The notes under the pieces were generated by a model. It was not told where the DNA came from. It saw only the letters and a program-made list of their open reading frames with translations, and did no database searches. The position numbers were made by a program, and so were the translations under genes. Source: JAFKFH01 sp017307375 (GTDB lineage: Bacteria; Pseudomonadota; Alphaproteobacteria; Ferrovibrionales; Ferrovibrionaceae). From it: a stretch of 64,000 nucleotides of DNA. The DNA lies in NCBI GenBank assembly GCA_965229335.1, contig OZ245874.1, positions 4,526,001-4,590,000 on the forward strand, in the 5' to 3' direction. Shown piece by piece: positions 8,689-17,800 of this stretch. Positions within the stretch are counted from its first letter, which is position 1. Each line of letters starts with the position of its first letter.

Positions 8689-8922
8689 TCAGCGGCGGCG
8701 GTAGAAACCCGCCCCGAGCAGCACGATCCCGACCGCCAGGGTGCCGCCGGCGACCAGCGGCGGGACGACATGCGAGGTGCTTTCTGTCGCCTGGATCTTG
8801 AGATCGCCGATCTTGGCGACATCCTTGGTCTGCTGGGTGGTGAAAACCGGGATGGCCAGGCCGATGAGGCCGAGAAGGGCCAGGGCAGCGCCGAAAATCG
8901 TGACTGCGTTCATGCGGTTCAT
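8689..8922 (-). CDS. Small two-helix membrane protein (paralogue 2)
   Basis: 77 residues. Helix 1 is ALALLGLIGLAIPVF, followed by a polar, probably periplasmic loop (TTQQTKDVAKIGDLKIQATEST), then HVVPP, helix 2 (GGTLAVGIVLLGAGFY) and RRR at the end. Small proteins with a DVAKxGDLKxQ-type loop are widespread among proteobacteria but uncharacterised. GGAG lies 7 bases before the ATG at 8922; an internal ATG at 8913 is less well placed. The 68-base gap to the second copy suggests one transcript. The loop, absent from the shorter paralogue, is the main difference between the two. Confidence 0.75.
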   Translation of the reverse strand: MNRMNAVTIFGAALALLGLIGLAIPVFTTQQTKDVAKIGDLKIQATESTSHVVPPLVAGGTLAVGIVLLGAGFYRRR

Positions 8923-9017
8923 GGAGAGGCTCCGTCAGGTGGCGTGATGGAGCACAAATGCAGTTCGCCGCCAGGTAGTTCCGTAGACGGGCTTGATCTC
9001 GCCCCCGCCCTCGACTA

Positions 9018-9032
9018 GAACATATCATGAAC
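9018..9032 (+). promoter_or_regulatory. LexA (SOS) box of the imuA-imuB-dnaE2 operon
   Basis: GAACATATCATGAAC reads GAAC-N7-GAAC, a perfect match to the direct-repeat LexA site of alphaproteobacteria (GTTC-N7-GTTC on the other strand). It lies 15 bases before the imuA start at 9047, where LexA binding would block transcription until DNA damage. Confidence 0.9.
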
Positions 9033-9046
9033 TAAAGGGTTCGGAC

Positions 9047-9745
9047 ATGACGACGGCTGCCTTGGCAACCCTGCGCGCCGAACTGGCGGCCCTCCAGGGC
9101 CGGCGGTCCGTCGCCTCCGCCCCCGCGATCGGGCTGGGCACCGCGGCGGTCGACAGCCTGCTGCCCGGCGGAGGGCTGCGGCTCGACGCGCTGCACGAGA
9201 TCGTCGGCGATGCGGCCGCCACCGGCTTTCTCGCCGGCATCCTTGGCCGAATGCGGCATCGCCGGGGCCTGATCGTCTGGTGCGGCGAGCGCCATGGCTG
9301 GCAGGAAGGCGGGCTGCCCTACCCGCCGGCGCTGCTGGCTTTCGGCGTCCCGGCCGAGCGGCTACTGCTGGTCGAAGTCGACCGCATGGCCGACCTGATG
9401 CGCGCGGTCGAGGACAGCCTGCGCAGCCGGGCGGCGATGGCCGTGGTGGCGGAAAACATGGGCCTCGACCTGACCGCCAGCCGCCGGCTGCAACTGGCGG
9501 CCGAGGCGGCGGAAACCCCGGTATTCGCCCTGCGCCGCAGCCAGGGGGCACGCATTCCGCCGACGGTGGCGGCGACCCGCTGGACCGTGGCCCCGGATGC
9601 CGGCGGCCGCTGGCAGGTGAGGCTTGAACGCTGCCGCGGCACCGACGGCGCGGGGCGGCAATGGTGCCTGGAGTGGAACGATGCGACGCTATGTTTCGAT
9701 CTGGCTGCCGCGCTGGCCGACCGATCGGGTGCCGCGGCCGAATGA
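9047..9745 (+). CDS. imuA: Translesion mutasome protein ImuA
   Basis: 232 residues, distantly RecA/SulA-like, with the typical ImuA pattern: AVDSLLPGGGLRLDALHEIVGD near the N-terminus, FLAGILGRMRHRRGLIVWCGERHGW, and a C-terminal segment RLERCRGTDGAGRQWCLEW. ImuA partners ImuB and DnaE2 in damage-induced error-prone DNA synthesis; it can affect RecA activity in some species. The ATG at 9047 is preferred because it follows the LexA box, whereas the longer frame would start inside or before the operator. The end overlaps imuB by 65 bases, indicating translational coupling. Confidence 0.92.
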   Translation: MTTAALATLRAELAALQGRRSVASAPAIGLGTAAVDSLLPGGGLRLDALHEIVGDAAATGFLAGILGRMRHRRGLIVWCGERHGWQEGGLPYPPALLAFGVPAERLLLVEVDRMADLMRAVEDSLRSRAAMAVVAENMGLDLTASRRLQLAAEAAETPVFALRRSQGARIPPTVAATRWTVAPDAGGRWQVRLERCRGTDGAGRQWCLEWNDATLCFDLAAALADRSGAAAE

Positions 9746-11144
9746 CGTGGCGGCGCCGCGGGCGCTGGTGCTGTCGGCCCATAACGGCGTGCGGCTCTAT
9801 GCGGTCGACGCCGCGGCCTCGTCTCTCGGCCTCGCCCCCTACATGACCCTGTCGGAAGCCCGTGCCCTGGTGCCGGAACTGGCCACCGCCCCGGCCGATC
9901 CGCCGGGCGATCTCGCCGCCCTCCTCCGACTGGCCGACTGGGCCGGGCGCTATACGCCGCTGGTGGCGCTGGACGGCATCGACGGTCTCGTTCTCGACAT
10001 TACCGGCTGCGCCCATCTGTTCGGCGGCGAGGCCGCCATGCTGGCCGATCTGCGCCGCCGTCTCGACCGCTTCGGGCTGACGGCGCGCGTCGCCGTGGCG
10101 GCGACGCCGGCTGCGGCCTGGGCCTGGGCCCGCTTCGGCCGGGGCGATACGCCGGCCGATCGCCGCGCGCTGCACGCCCTGCCCCCGGCCGCCCTGCGCC
10201 TGCCGGAGGAAATGGCGCTGCGCCTCGACCGGCTCGGCCTGCGCCGGATCGGCGACCTGGCGCAACTGCCGCGCGCCCCGCTGACGGCCCGGTTCGGCAC
10301 GCTGCCCGGCGAACGGCTCGACCGGCTGCACGGCGACGCCCCGGAGCCGATCACGCCCTGCCGCCCCGCCCCGCCCTGGCGCGTGCGCCTGGCGTTCGCC
10401 GAGCCGATCGCCCGGCCCGAGGATATCGCCGCCGGCCTCGAACATCTGCTGGCCGCGCTGTGCGGCGAACTGGCCGCCGGCGACCAGGGCGCCCGCGAGA
10501 TGACCTTCCGCGTCTACCGCGTCGACGGCAGCACGCAAGCCCTGCGCATCGGCACCGCCCGGCCGTTGCGCACACCCGGGCTGCTGACCCGGCTGTTCGC
10601 CGAGCGGCTGGGCGAGATCGATCCGGGCTTCGGCCTGGAAACCCTGGTGCTGGAAGCCGGCGTCACCGCCCCGCAGGGACCCGAGCAGGACGACCTCGAC
10701 GCCCAGTCCGCGGCCGAGCAGGCGACACGTGAAGCCCAGTTGCTCGACCGCCTGGTCAACTGGCTCGGCCCCGACCGGGTGCGTCGCCCCTGGGGGGTGG
10801 AAAGCCATCTGCCCGAACGCGCCGTGGCCTGGCGTTCGGCCAGCGAACCTGGCCCCCCCGACCGCAGCCATCCGGCAGCCATGCGCCCGCTGCGCCTGAT
10901 GCCGCGCCCCGAGCCGGTCGCTGTCGAGCAGGCGGAAGGCCGGAAACTCGCCACCCTCCACTGGCGCCGGGTCGCCAGACCGCTGGTCCGTGCCGACGGG
11001 CCGGAACGGATCGCGCCGGAATGGTGGCGGGCACCCGATAGCGCGACGCGCGACTACTACCGGGTCGAGGATGCCGCCGGCCGCCGTTACTGGATCTATC
11101 GCGAGCCGGCGGGGAATTGGTTCCTGCATGGGCTGGCGCCATGA
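9681..11144 (+). CDS. imuB: Y-family polymerase-like mutasome adaptor ImuB
   Basis: 487 residues. The N-terminus MRRYVSIWLPRWPTDR is the signature opening of ImuB proteins, followed by a Y-family-like palm/fingers region (YTPLVALDGIDGLVLDITGCAHLFGGE) and a little-finger region. ImuB is known as a catalytically inactive Y-family relative that binds the beta clamp and recruits DnaE2 and ImuA. GGAGTGGA lies immediately before the ATG at 9681, so this start, inside the end of imuA, is well supported over the longer frame. The stop overlaps the dnaE2 start in an ATGA arrangement. Confidence 0.93.
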   Translation: MRRYVSIWLPRWPTDRVPRPNDVAAPRALVLSAHNGVRLYAVDAAASSLGLAPYMTLSEARALVPELATAPADPPGDLAALLRLADWAGRYTPLVALDGIDGLVLDITGCAHLFGGEAAMLADLRRRLDRFGLTARVAVAATPAAAWAWARFGRGDTPADRRALHALPPAALRLPEEMALRLDRLGLRRIGDLAQLPRAPLTARFGTLPGERLDRLHGDAPEPITPCRPAPPWRVRLAFAEPIARPEDIAAGLEHLLAALCGELAAGDQGAREMTFRVYRVDGSTQALRIGTARPLRTPGLLTRLFAERLGEIDPGFGLETLVLEAGVTAPQGPEQDDLDAQSAAEQATREAQLLDRLVNWLGPDRVRRPWGVESHLPERAVAWRSASEPGPPDRSHPAAMRPLRLMPRPEPVAVEQAEGRKLATLHWRRVARPLVRADGPERIAPEWWRAPDSATRDYYRVEDAAGRRYWIYREPAGNWFLHGLAP

Positions 11145-14100
11145 CTGCCTATGCCGAACTGCAGGTCACGACCAATTTCAGTTTCCTGCGGGCCGGGTCC
11201 TCGCCGCAGGAACTGGCGGTCGCGGCGGCGGCGCAGGGACTGAAAGCGATGGCGATCACCGACCGCAACACGCTGGCCGGTGTCGTGCGTGCCTGGCAGG
11301 CCGGCAGCGAGCACGGCCTGAAAGTAATCGTCGGCGCCCGCCTCGATTTCCTCGATGCGCCGAGCGTGCTGTGCCTGCCGACCGATCGTGCCGCCTATGG
11401 CAGGCTGTCGCGGCTGATCAGCCTGGGCCGGCGGCGTGCGCCGAAGGGCGAATGCCATCTGCAACTCGCCGACCTGTTCGATCATGCCGGCGGGCAGCAG
11501 ATCATCGCGCTGCCGGTCGACGACCCGGATGCGGCGTTCGCCGCCCATCTCGCCCGGCTGCACCAGACCTTCGGCGACGATCTGTCGCTTGCCGTCCATC
11601 ACCATCTGCGGGGCGACGACGAGGCACGGATCGAGCGGCTCGCAGCCTGTGGCCTGCCGGTCGTCGCCTGCAACGACGTGCTCTATCACGGCCGCGACCG
11701 CCGGCGGCTGCAGGACGTGCTGACCTGCGTGCGCGAGCATTGCACCATCGACACGGCAGGCTTCCGCCTGGAAGCCAACGCCGAGCGCCATGTGAAGGGC
11801 GGGCCGGAGATGGCCGCGCTGTTCGCCCGCTGGCCCGCGGCGCTCGACCGTTCGATCGAGATCGCGCAGCGCTGCCACTTCTCGCTGAAGGATCTGAGAT
11901 ACGACTATCCGCTGATCCACCTGCCGGCCGGCATGACCGCGCACGAGGAACTGGAGGAACGTGTCGCCGCCGGCGCGATCGACCGCTATCCGAAGGGCGT
12001 GCCGGAAAAGGTCGACGCGATCCTGCGCAAGGAACTCGACTTCATCAAGCTCAAGGCGCTTGCCCCCTATTTCCTCACCGTGCACGACATCGTCGAATTC
12101 GCGATCGAGCGCGGCATCCTGTGCCAGGGCCGCGGCTCGGCGGCGAATTCGGCGGTCTGCTACTGCCTCGGCATCACCGCCGTCGATCCGATGGAGCACG
12201 AACTGCTGTTCGCCCGCTTCCTGTCGGAGGAACGCGACGAACCGCCCGACATCGACGTCGATTTCGAGCATGAGCGGCGCGAGGAGGTCATCCAGTACAT
12301 CTACGACACCTACGGTCGCGAACATGCCGGGCTGGCCGCCACCGTCATCAGCTACCGCCCGCGCTCGGCCATCCGCGACGTCGGCAAGGCGCTGGGCCTG
12401 TCCGACGACATCGTCACCGCCCTGGCCAAGGGCGTCTGGGGCTGGGGCAGCGACGGCATCAGCGAACTGCGCGTGAAGGAAGCCGGGCTCGATCCGGACG
12501 CGCCGCGCATCCGCCTGGCGCTGGAACTGGCCGGGGAACTGCTGGGCTTTCCCCGCCACCTCTCGCAGCATGTCGGCGGCTTCATCCTGTCGCGCGGGCG
12601 CCTGGACGAACTGGTGCCGATCGAGAACGCGGCGATGGACGGCCGCACCGTCATCGAATGGGACAAGGACGACCTCGACGCCGTCGGCCTGTTCAAGATC
12701 GACGTGCTGGCCCTGGGCATGCTGAGCTGCCTGCGCAAGGGCTTCGAACTGATCGCAGCCCATCACGGCCCGAAGCTCGATCTGGCCAAGGTGTCGCAGG
12801 ACGACCCCGCCACCTACGCGATGATCCAGCGGGCCGACACCATCGGCGTGTTCCAGATCGAAAGCCGGGCACAGATGACCATGCTGCCACGGCTGAAGCC
12901 GGCCAATCTCTACGATCTCGTGATCGAGGTGGCGATCGTGCGGCCCGGCCCGATCCAGGGCGACATGGTCCATCCCTATCTGCGCCGGCGCAACGGGCTG
13001 GAAGAGGTCACCTATCCGTCCGAAGCCCTGAGAAAGGTGCTGGAAAAGACCAAGGGCGTCCCGCTCTTCCAGGAACAGGCGATGAGCATCGCGATGGTCG
13101 GCGCCGGCTTCACCGACGCCCAGGCCGACGGCCTGCGCCGGGCGATGGCGACGTTCAAGCGCAACGGCGACATCGGCAAATACGAAACCATGTTCATCGA
13201 GGGCATGGTGGGCAACGGCTATGACCGCGACTTCGCCCATCGCTGCTTCTCCCAGATCAAGGGGTTCAGCGACTACGGCTTCCCGGAAAGCCATGCGGCG
13301 AGCTTCGCCAAGCTCGCCTATATCTCCGCCTGGATGAAATGCCACTACCCCGACGTCTTCGCCTGCGCGCTGCTGAACAGCCAGCCGATGGGGTTCTATG
13401 CGCCGGCCCAGATCATCCGCGATGCCCGCGACCACGGCGTCGAGGTGCACCCGGTCGACGTCAACCACAGCGACTGGGACTGCACGATCGAGGAAGAAGG
13501 CGAGAAAACCGCCCTGCGCCTCGGTCTCCGTCAGGTCAAGGGGCTGAGCGAAGAGGATGGGCGCGCCCTGGTCGATGCCCGGGGTCGCGGCTATGCCAGC
13601 CTGCGCGATGCCTGGCGGCGCAGCCGCCTCGATCCCAGGCCGCTGGAGCGCCTGGCCGATGCCGATGCCTGGCGCTCGGTCGGGCTGGACCGGCGCGCGG
13701 CACTCTGGGAGGTGCGCGCCCTGAAGGAACGGCCGTTGCCCCTGTTCGACCACGTCGAACTGACCGCCCGCCCCGGCGACAACGCGCCGCCCCCGGAACT
13801 GGCGGCCGAACCGGCCGTCACGCTGCCGGAGATGACGATCGGCGAGCATGTCATCGAGGATTATTCGAGCCTGTCGCTGTCGCTGAAGGCCCATCCGCTG
13901 TCGCTGCTGCGGGAAAGCGACGATCTGCGGGGCTGCGTGCCGGCATCGAGCCTGGTCGAGGCCAGGCACAACGCCCGGGTCACCGTCGCGGGGCTGGTGC
14001 TGGTACGCCAGCGGCCGGGCACCGCCTCGGGCGTCGTGTTCGTCACGCTGGAGGACGAAACCGGCGTCGCCAACCTGGTGGTATGGCCGAGCATGCTGGA

Positions 14101-14341
14101 AACCTATCGGCGCGAAGTGATGCGTTCCAAACTGCTGATCGCCCGTGGCCGGGTGCAGCGCGAGGGCATCGTCGTCCATGTCGTCGTCGACCGGCTGGCC
14201 GACCGCACCGATCTCCTCCAGGCCCTGTCGCCCCGCTTCTTCCACGGCATCGACCATGCCGTCGCCCATGCCGACGAAATCCGCCGTCCCGGCCACGACC
14301 GCCGCGTCAGGGTGATGCCGGCCAGCCGGGATTTTCACTGA
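11141..14341 (+). CDS. dnaE2: Error-prone DNA polymerase III alpha subunit homologue DnaE2
   Basis: 1066 residues, C-family polymerase that performs translesion synthesis after DNA damage. It opens with YAELQVTTNFSFLRAGSS, the PHP domain. Polymerase motifs include CQGRGSAANSAVCYCLGIT and PDIDVDFEHERREEVIQYIY with the catalytic aspartates. A helix-hairpin-helix region follows (FSDYGFPESHAASFAKLAYISAWMK), and an OB-fold near the C-terminus (ARVTVAGLVLVRQRPGTASGVVFVTLEDETG). The ATG at 11141 overlaps the imuB stop by 4 bases (ATGA). The usual replicative DnaE is longer; this length and the cassette context fix it as DnaE2. The operon should be SOS-induced. Confidence 0.96.
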   Translation: MTAYAELQVTTNFSFLRAGSSPQELAVAAAAQGLKAMAITDRNTLAGVVRAWQAGSEHGLKVIVGARLDFLDAPSVLCLPTDRAAYGRLSRLISLGRRRAPKGECHLQLADLFDHAGGQQIIALPVDDPDAAFAAHLARLHQTFGDDLSLAVHHHLRGDDEARIERLAACGLPVVACNDVLYHGRDRRRLQDVLTCVREHCTIDTAGFRLEANAERHVKGGPEMAALFARWPAALDRSIEIAQRCHFSLKDLRYDYPLIHLPAGMTAHEELEERVAAGAIDRYPKGVPEKVDAILRKELDFIKLKALAPYFLTVHDIVEFAIERGILCQGRGSAANSAVCYCLGITAVDPMEHELLFARFLSEERDEPPDIDVDFEHERREEVIQYIYDTYGREHAGLAATVISYRPRSAIRDVGKALGLSDDIVTALAKGVWGWGSDGISELRVKEAGLDPDAPRIRLALELAGELLGFPRHLSQHVGGFILSRGRLDELVPIENAAMDGRTVIEWDKDDLDAVGLFKIDVLALGMLSCLRKGFELIAAHHGPKLDLAKVSQDDPATYAMIQRADTIGVFQIESRAQMTMLPRLKPANLYDLVIEVAIVRPGPIQGDMVHPYLRRRNGLEEVTYPSEALRKVLEKTKGVPLFQEQAMSIAMVGAGFTDAQADGLRRAMATFKRNGDIGKYETMFIEGMVGNGYDRDFAHRCFSQIKGFSDYGFPESHAASFAKLAYISAWMKCHYPDVFACALLNSQPMGFYAPAQIIRDARDHGVEVHPVDVNHSDWDCTIEEEGEKTALRLGLRQVKGLSEEDGRALVDARGRGYASLRDAWRRSRLDPRPLERLADADAWRSVGLDRRAALWEVRALKERPLPLFDHVELTARPGDNAPPPELAAEPAVTLPEMTIGEHVIEDYSSLSLSLKAHPLSLLRESDDLRGCVPASSLVEARHNARVTVAGLVLVRQRPGTASGVVFVTLEDETGVANLVVWPSMLETYRREVMRSKLLIARGRVQREGIVVHVVVDRLADRTDLLQALSPRFFHGIDHAVAHADEIRRPGHDRRVRVMPASRDFH

Positions 14342-14844
14342 AACCTTGCACCGCCCCGGCGCCGCTGCAAAAAGACACCTCCGGATACCGCCAACACAAT
14401 CTTGTTGTGGCTCGGGGGGTTGCCCGGTACATTCCCCAACGCGAAAAGGCCGTAGTCAGGATTCTCCCGCATGGCGGGAAAATCCGGCGCCGCCGACCCG
14501 AGTTTGCCATGGTTTGCGCCGGCCCCGCTCTGAGGTGGGCCCGCGTGCATGGCAGGAACCGCGGTAGGCAGGTTGCTCAAGACAAGGCGGCCTATGTGGA
14601 AACTTTGAGGCCGCTCCGACCCATGAAACCGGCGGAGACGAGCGTCGATTGAAATCCCCGTGCGCGGCTGCTGAAGCGCCAGCGCGCCTTGACTAGGATA
14701 CGCCCGCGCCCGTTTGTTTCGGCGTCGGCGTTGCTGGAACCGGCAGCGGGACGGGTCGATCGCGACGCTCTGCGGCCTCGCAGACAAATGGCGGGGCGGG
14801 TTCGATGTTCGCTAGAACCCCTCTCCGTCGCGGAGTAGAGCCGA
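14342..14844 (+). other. 503-base non-coding stretch, probable rne leader/promoter region
   Basis: No reading frame here looks like a real protein; the frames that cross it have low-complexity, arginine- and serine-rich translations without recognisable start sites. The left part contains a strong hairpin (14459-14485). Downstream there is a TTGACT near 14687 without a convincing -10. RNase E genes elsewhere often have long, self-regulated leaders, so a structured 5' untranslated region is plausible. The transcription start is not evident. No remnant of the amiC amidase often found beside rne could be recognised. Confidence 0.5.
14459..14485 (+). other. Hairpin in rne upstream region
   Basis: GGATT-c-TCCCGC and GCGGGA-a-AATCC pair as an 11-bp stem with one C/A mismatch and an ATG tri-loop (14471-14473). 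No T-run follows, so it is not a standard terminator. It could end dnaE2 transcripts weakly or form part of the rne leader. Confidence 0.45.
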
Positions 14845-17800
14845 ATGGCCACACGCATGCTGATCGACGCGACACATCTCGAGGAAACTCGTGTCGTCGT
14901 CGTCAAGGGTACGCGTCTCGAAGAGTTCGATTTTGAAACCAGTACCAAGAAGACCCTCAAGGGCAACATCTACCTCGCCAAGGTCACGCGGGTAGAACCG
15001 TCCCTCCAGGCAGCCTTCGTCGAATATGGCGGCAACCGCCACGGCTTCCTGGCTTTCAGCGAAATCCACCCCGACTACTACCAGATCCCGGTCGCCGACC
15101 GGCAGCGCCTGCTCGAACAGCAGGCCGCCGAGGAAGCCCGCGCCGAGGAAGAGGAAGAAGCCCGCGCCGTCGCGGCCGAGGCGCGCGCCGCAGCCGCGGC
15201 CGCAGCCGGCCACAGCGACGAGGACGACGACGACGCCCCGGTGGACGTCATCGAGGAAGTGGGCGGCGCGACGCCGGCCGAATTGGCGCCGGCCGACGTC
15301 GAGCCCGGCGATACCGCCGAGGAAAGCGCCGACGACAGCCCCGAAAGCGGCACGCCGGACGATTCCACCCCGCCCCCCAGCTCGATCGCCGCCGATACCG
15401 GCATCGAGAAGAACGCGATCGCCCGCGTCACCGACAGCAAGGACTGGTCGGCCGAACCGGAAACCCCGGCGGCAGCCGAACCGGTAGTTGCCCCCGACGC
15501 CGCCCCGACCGCCGCCGCCGAGACGGCCCCGGCCGCCGAACCTGCGCCGCCGATCGAAGCGACAACCGAAGAATCCGCCCCGGCCCCGCAGGCCGAAGCA
15601 CAGCCGGCCGAGCCCGTCGCCGAAGCGCAGGCTGCCGAGGACCAGCAAGCGGGTGATACCGCAATCGAAGCCGGCGAAGCCGAGGCGATCGACGCCGAAG
15701 GGGAAACCGAGGAAACCACCGAAGCGCGCGAAGGCGGGGAACCGCGCCAGCGCGAGGGCCGCGAAGGTGGCCGGCGCGGCCGGCGCCACGGTCGTCGCGG
15801 CGATCGGCATGAGCGCGGCGGCCGCCATGGCGACCGCGGCGATCGTGGCGGAGATCGTGGCGGCGACCGCCGCGAGGGCGGCGAACGTCATGCCGCCACG
15901 GCCGGCGGCGAGGCCCCGGCAGGCGCCGACGGCATCACCTCGATCGGCGGCGACGCGATCGATGAAGTGCGCCGCCCGCGCCGCTTCTCACCGCAGCGCC
16001 ACTACAAGATCCAGGAAGTCATCAAGCGCCGCCAGATCCTGCTCGTTCAGGTCGTCAAGGAGGAGCGCGGCAACAAGGGCGCCGCCCTGACCACCTTCCT
16101 GTCGCTGGCCGGCCGCTACTGCGTGCTGATGCCGAATACCGCGCGCGGCGGCGGGATCAGCCGCAAGATCGTCTCGGCGACCGACCGCAAGCGGCTGAAG
16201 AGCATCGCTGCCGAACTGGACATGCCCGAAGGCATGGGCATGATCGTGCGCACCGCCGGCATGGAGCGCACGAAGCCCGAGATCAAGCGCGACTTCGAAT
16301 TCCTGCTGCGGACCTGGGATTCGATCCGCGAGCTGACCTTGCGCTCGACGGCGCCCTGCCTGGTCTACGAAGAAGCCAACCTGATCAAGCGGGCGATCCG
16401 CGATCTCTACTCGAAGGACATCGACGAAGTCCTGGTCGAAGGCGACGACGGCTACCGCGCCGCCAAGGACTTCATGAAGATGCTGATGCCCTCGCATGCC
16501 AAGCGGGTGCAGCCGTATCGCGATCCGGTCCCGCTGTTCCATCGCTTCCAGGTCGAGACCCAGCTCGACGCGATGTACTCCTCGACCGTCCAGCTCCGGT
16601 CGGGCGGCTATATCGTGATCAATCCGACCGAGGCGCTGGTCTCGGTCGACGTCAACTCGGGCCGTGCGACCAAGGAGCACAACATCGAGGAGACGGCCTA
16701 CAAGACCAACCTGGAAGCGTCGGAAGAGCTGGCGCGCCAGCTGCGCCTGCGCGACCTGGCCGGGCTGATCGTGATCGACTTCATCGACATGGAGGATCAC
16801 CGCAACGCCCGCAACGTCGAGCGCCGGCTGAAGGAATGCCTCAAGGCTGATCGTGCCCGCATCCAGGTCGGACGCATCTCGGGCTTCGGCCTGCTGGAGA
16901 TGTCGCGCCAGCGCCTGCGGCCTAGCCTGCTGGAAGCCTCGACCCAGGTCTGCCCGCACTGCCAGGGCCAGGGCGTCGTGCGCTCGACCGAATCGACCGC
17001 GCTACACGTGCTGCGCGCCATCGAGGACGAGGGCATCCGCGACCGCGCGGCCGAGATCACCGTCGCGGTGTCGACCAAGGTCGCCATCTACCTGCTCAAT
17101 CACAAGCGCGACGACGTCGCCAAGATCGAGCAGCGCTACCAGATGAAGGTGATCATCGCCGCCGACGATACGCTGGTGCCGCCGGCCCACCGGATCGAGC
17201 GCACCAAGCCGCGCCTGCCCGACGCCGCGCGCCAGCCGGTCGCCTTGACGTCGATGCGCCCGATCGTCTCGGAGACCGCGATGGCCGACGAGGAATCGGC
17301 GGACGAGGCGGAGGTCGAGGAGGATGTCGCCGAGGAGGCGGCGCAAGCCCCGGCGACGGCCCCTCAGGAAGAGGAGGAAGGCGATCGTGGTGCGCGCGGC
17401 CGCTCCCGCCGCCGGCGCCGTCGCGGTGGCCGCGACCGGGACGAAGCGCGCGAGACGCAGGATGCCGAGGCCGAGACCGCCGCACCGGTGGCCGACAGCC
17501 CGGCGGAAATCGAAGATGCGCCCGCCGAGGGGCGGGCCGATGACGGCGACGAGACCAACGGCGATGCCGACGGCGAGGATGCCGATGCCCAGCGCAAGCG
17601 CCGTCGCCGCGGTCGCCGCGGCGGCCGCCGTCGGCGTCGCGATGCCGACGGCAACGAAATCCTCGGCGAGGGCGACGACGAGGCTCCCGCCCAGGCCGCG
17701 ACGCCGCAGACCCTGATCTGGGAGGTGCCGCTGGACGGCGGCCTGCCGGTCGAGACGGCGGCGGACGAGGCGGCGCCGTTCGCGGTCCCGCTGGGGTTCG

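Noticed and set aside
8417..8704. Rightward frame over the small membrane-protein genes
   Set aside because: The opposite strand has two mutually similar proteins with hydrophobic helices and conserved tails; the rightward frame is Gln/Arg/His-rich shadow.
9015..14338. Long leftward open frames opposite imuA, imuB and dnaE2
   Set aside because: They mirror the codon pattern of the mutasome genes, lack ribosome sites and show no protein family features.
14335..14787. 150-codon leftward frame in the rne upstream region
   Set aside because: Unusual composition with many Arg, Ser and Pro, no ribosome site, and no resemblance to amiC or any known family.
15780..15895. Arg-Gly-Asp repeat units in rne as a CRISPR or DNA satellite
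   Set aside because: The units are irregular, without constant spacers, and are in frame with RNase E; they are protein low-complexity sequence.
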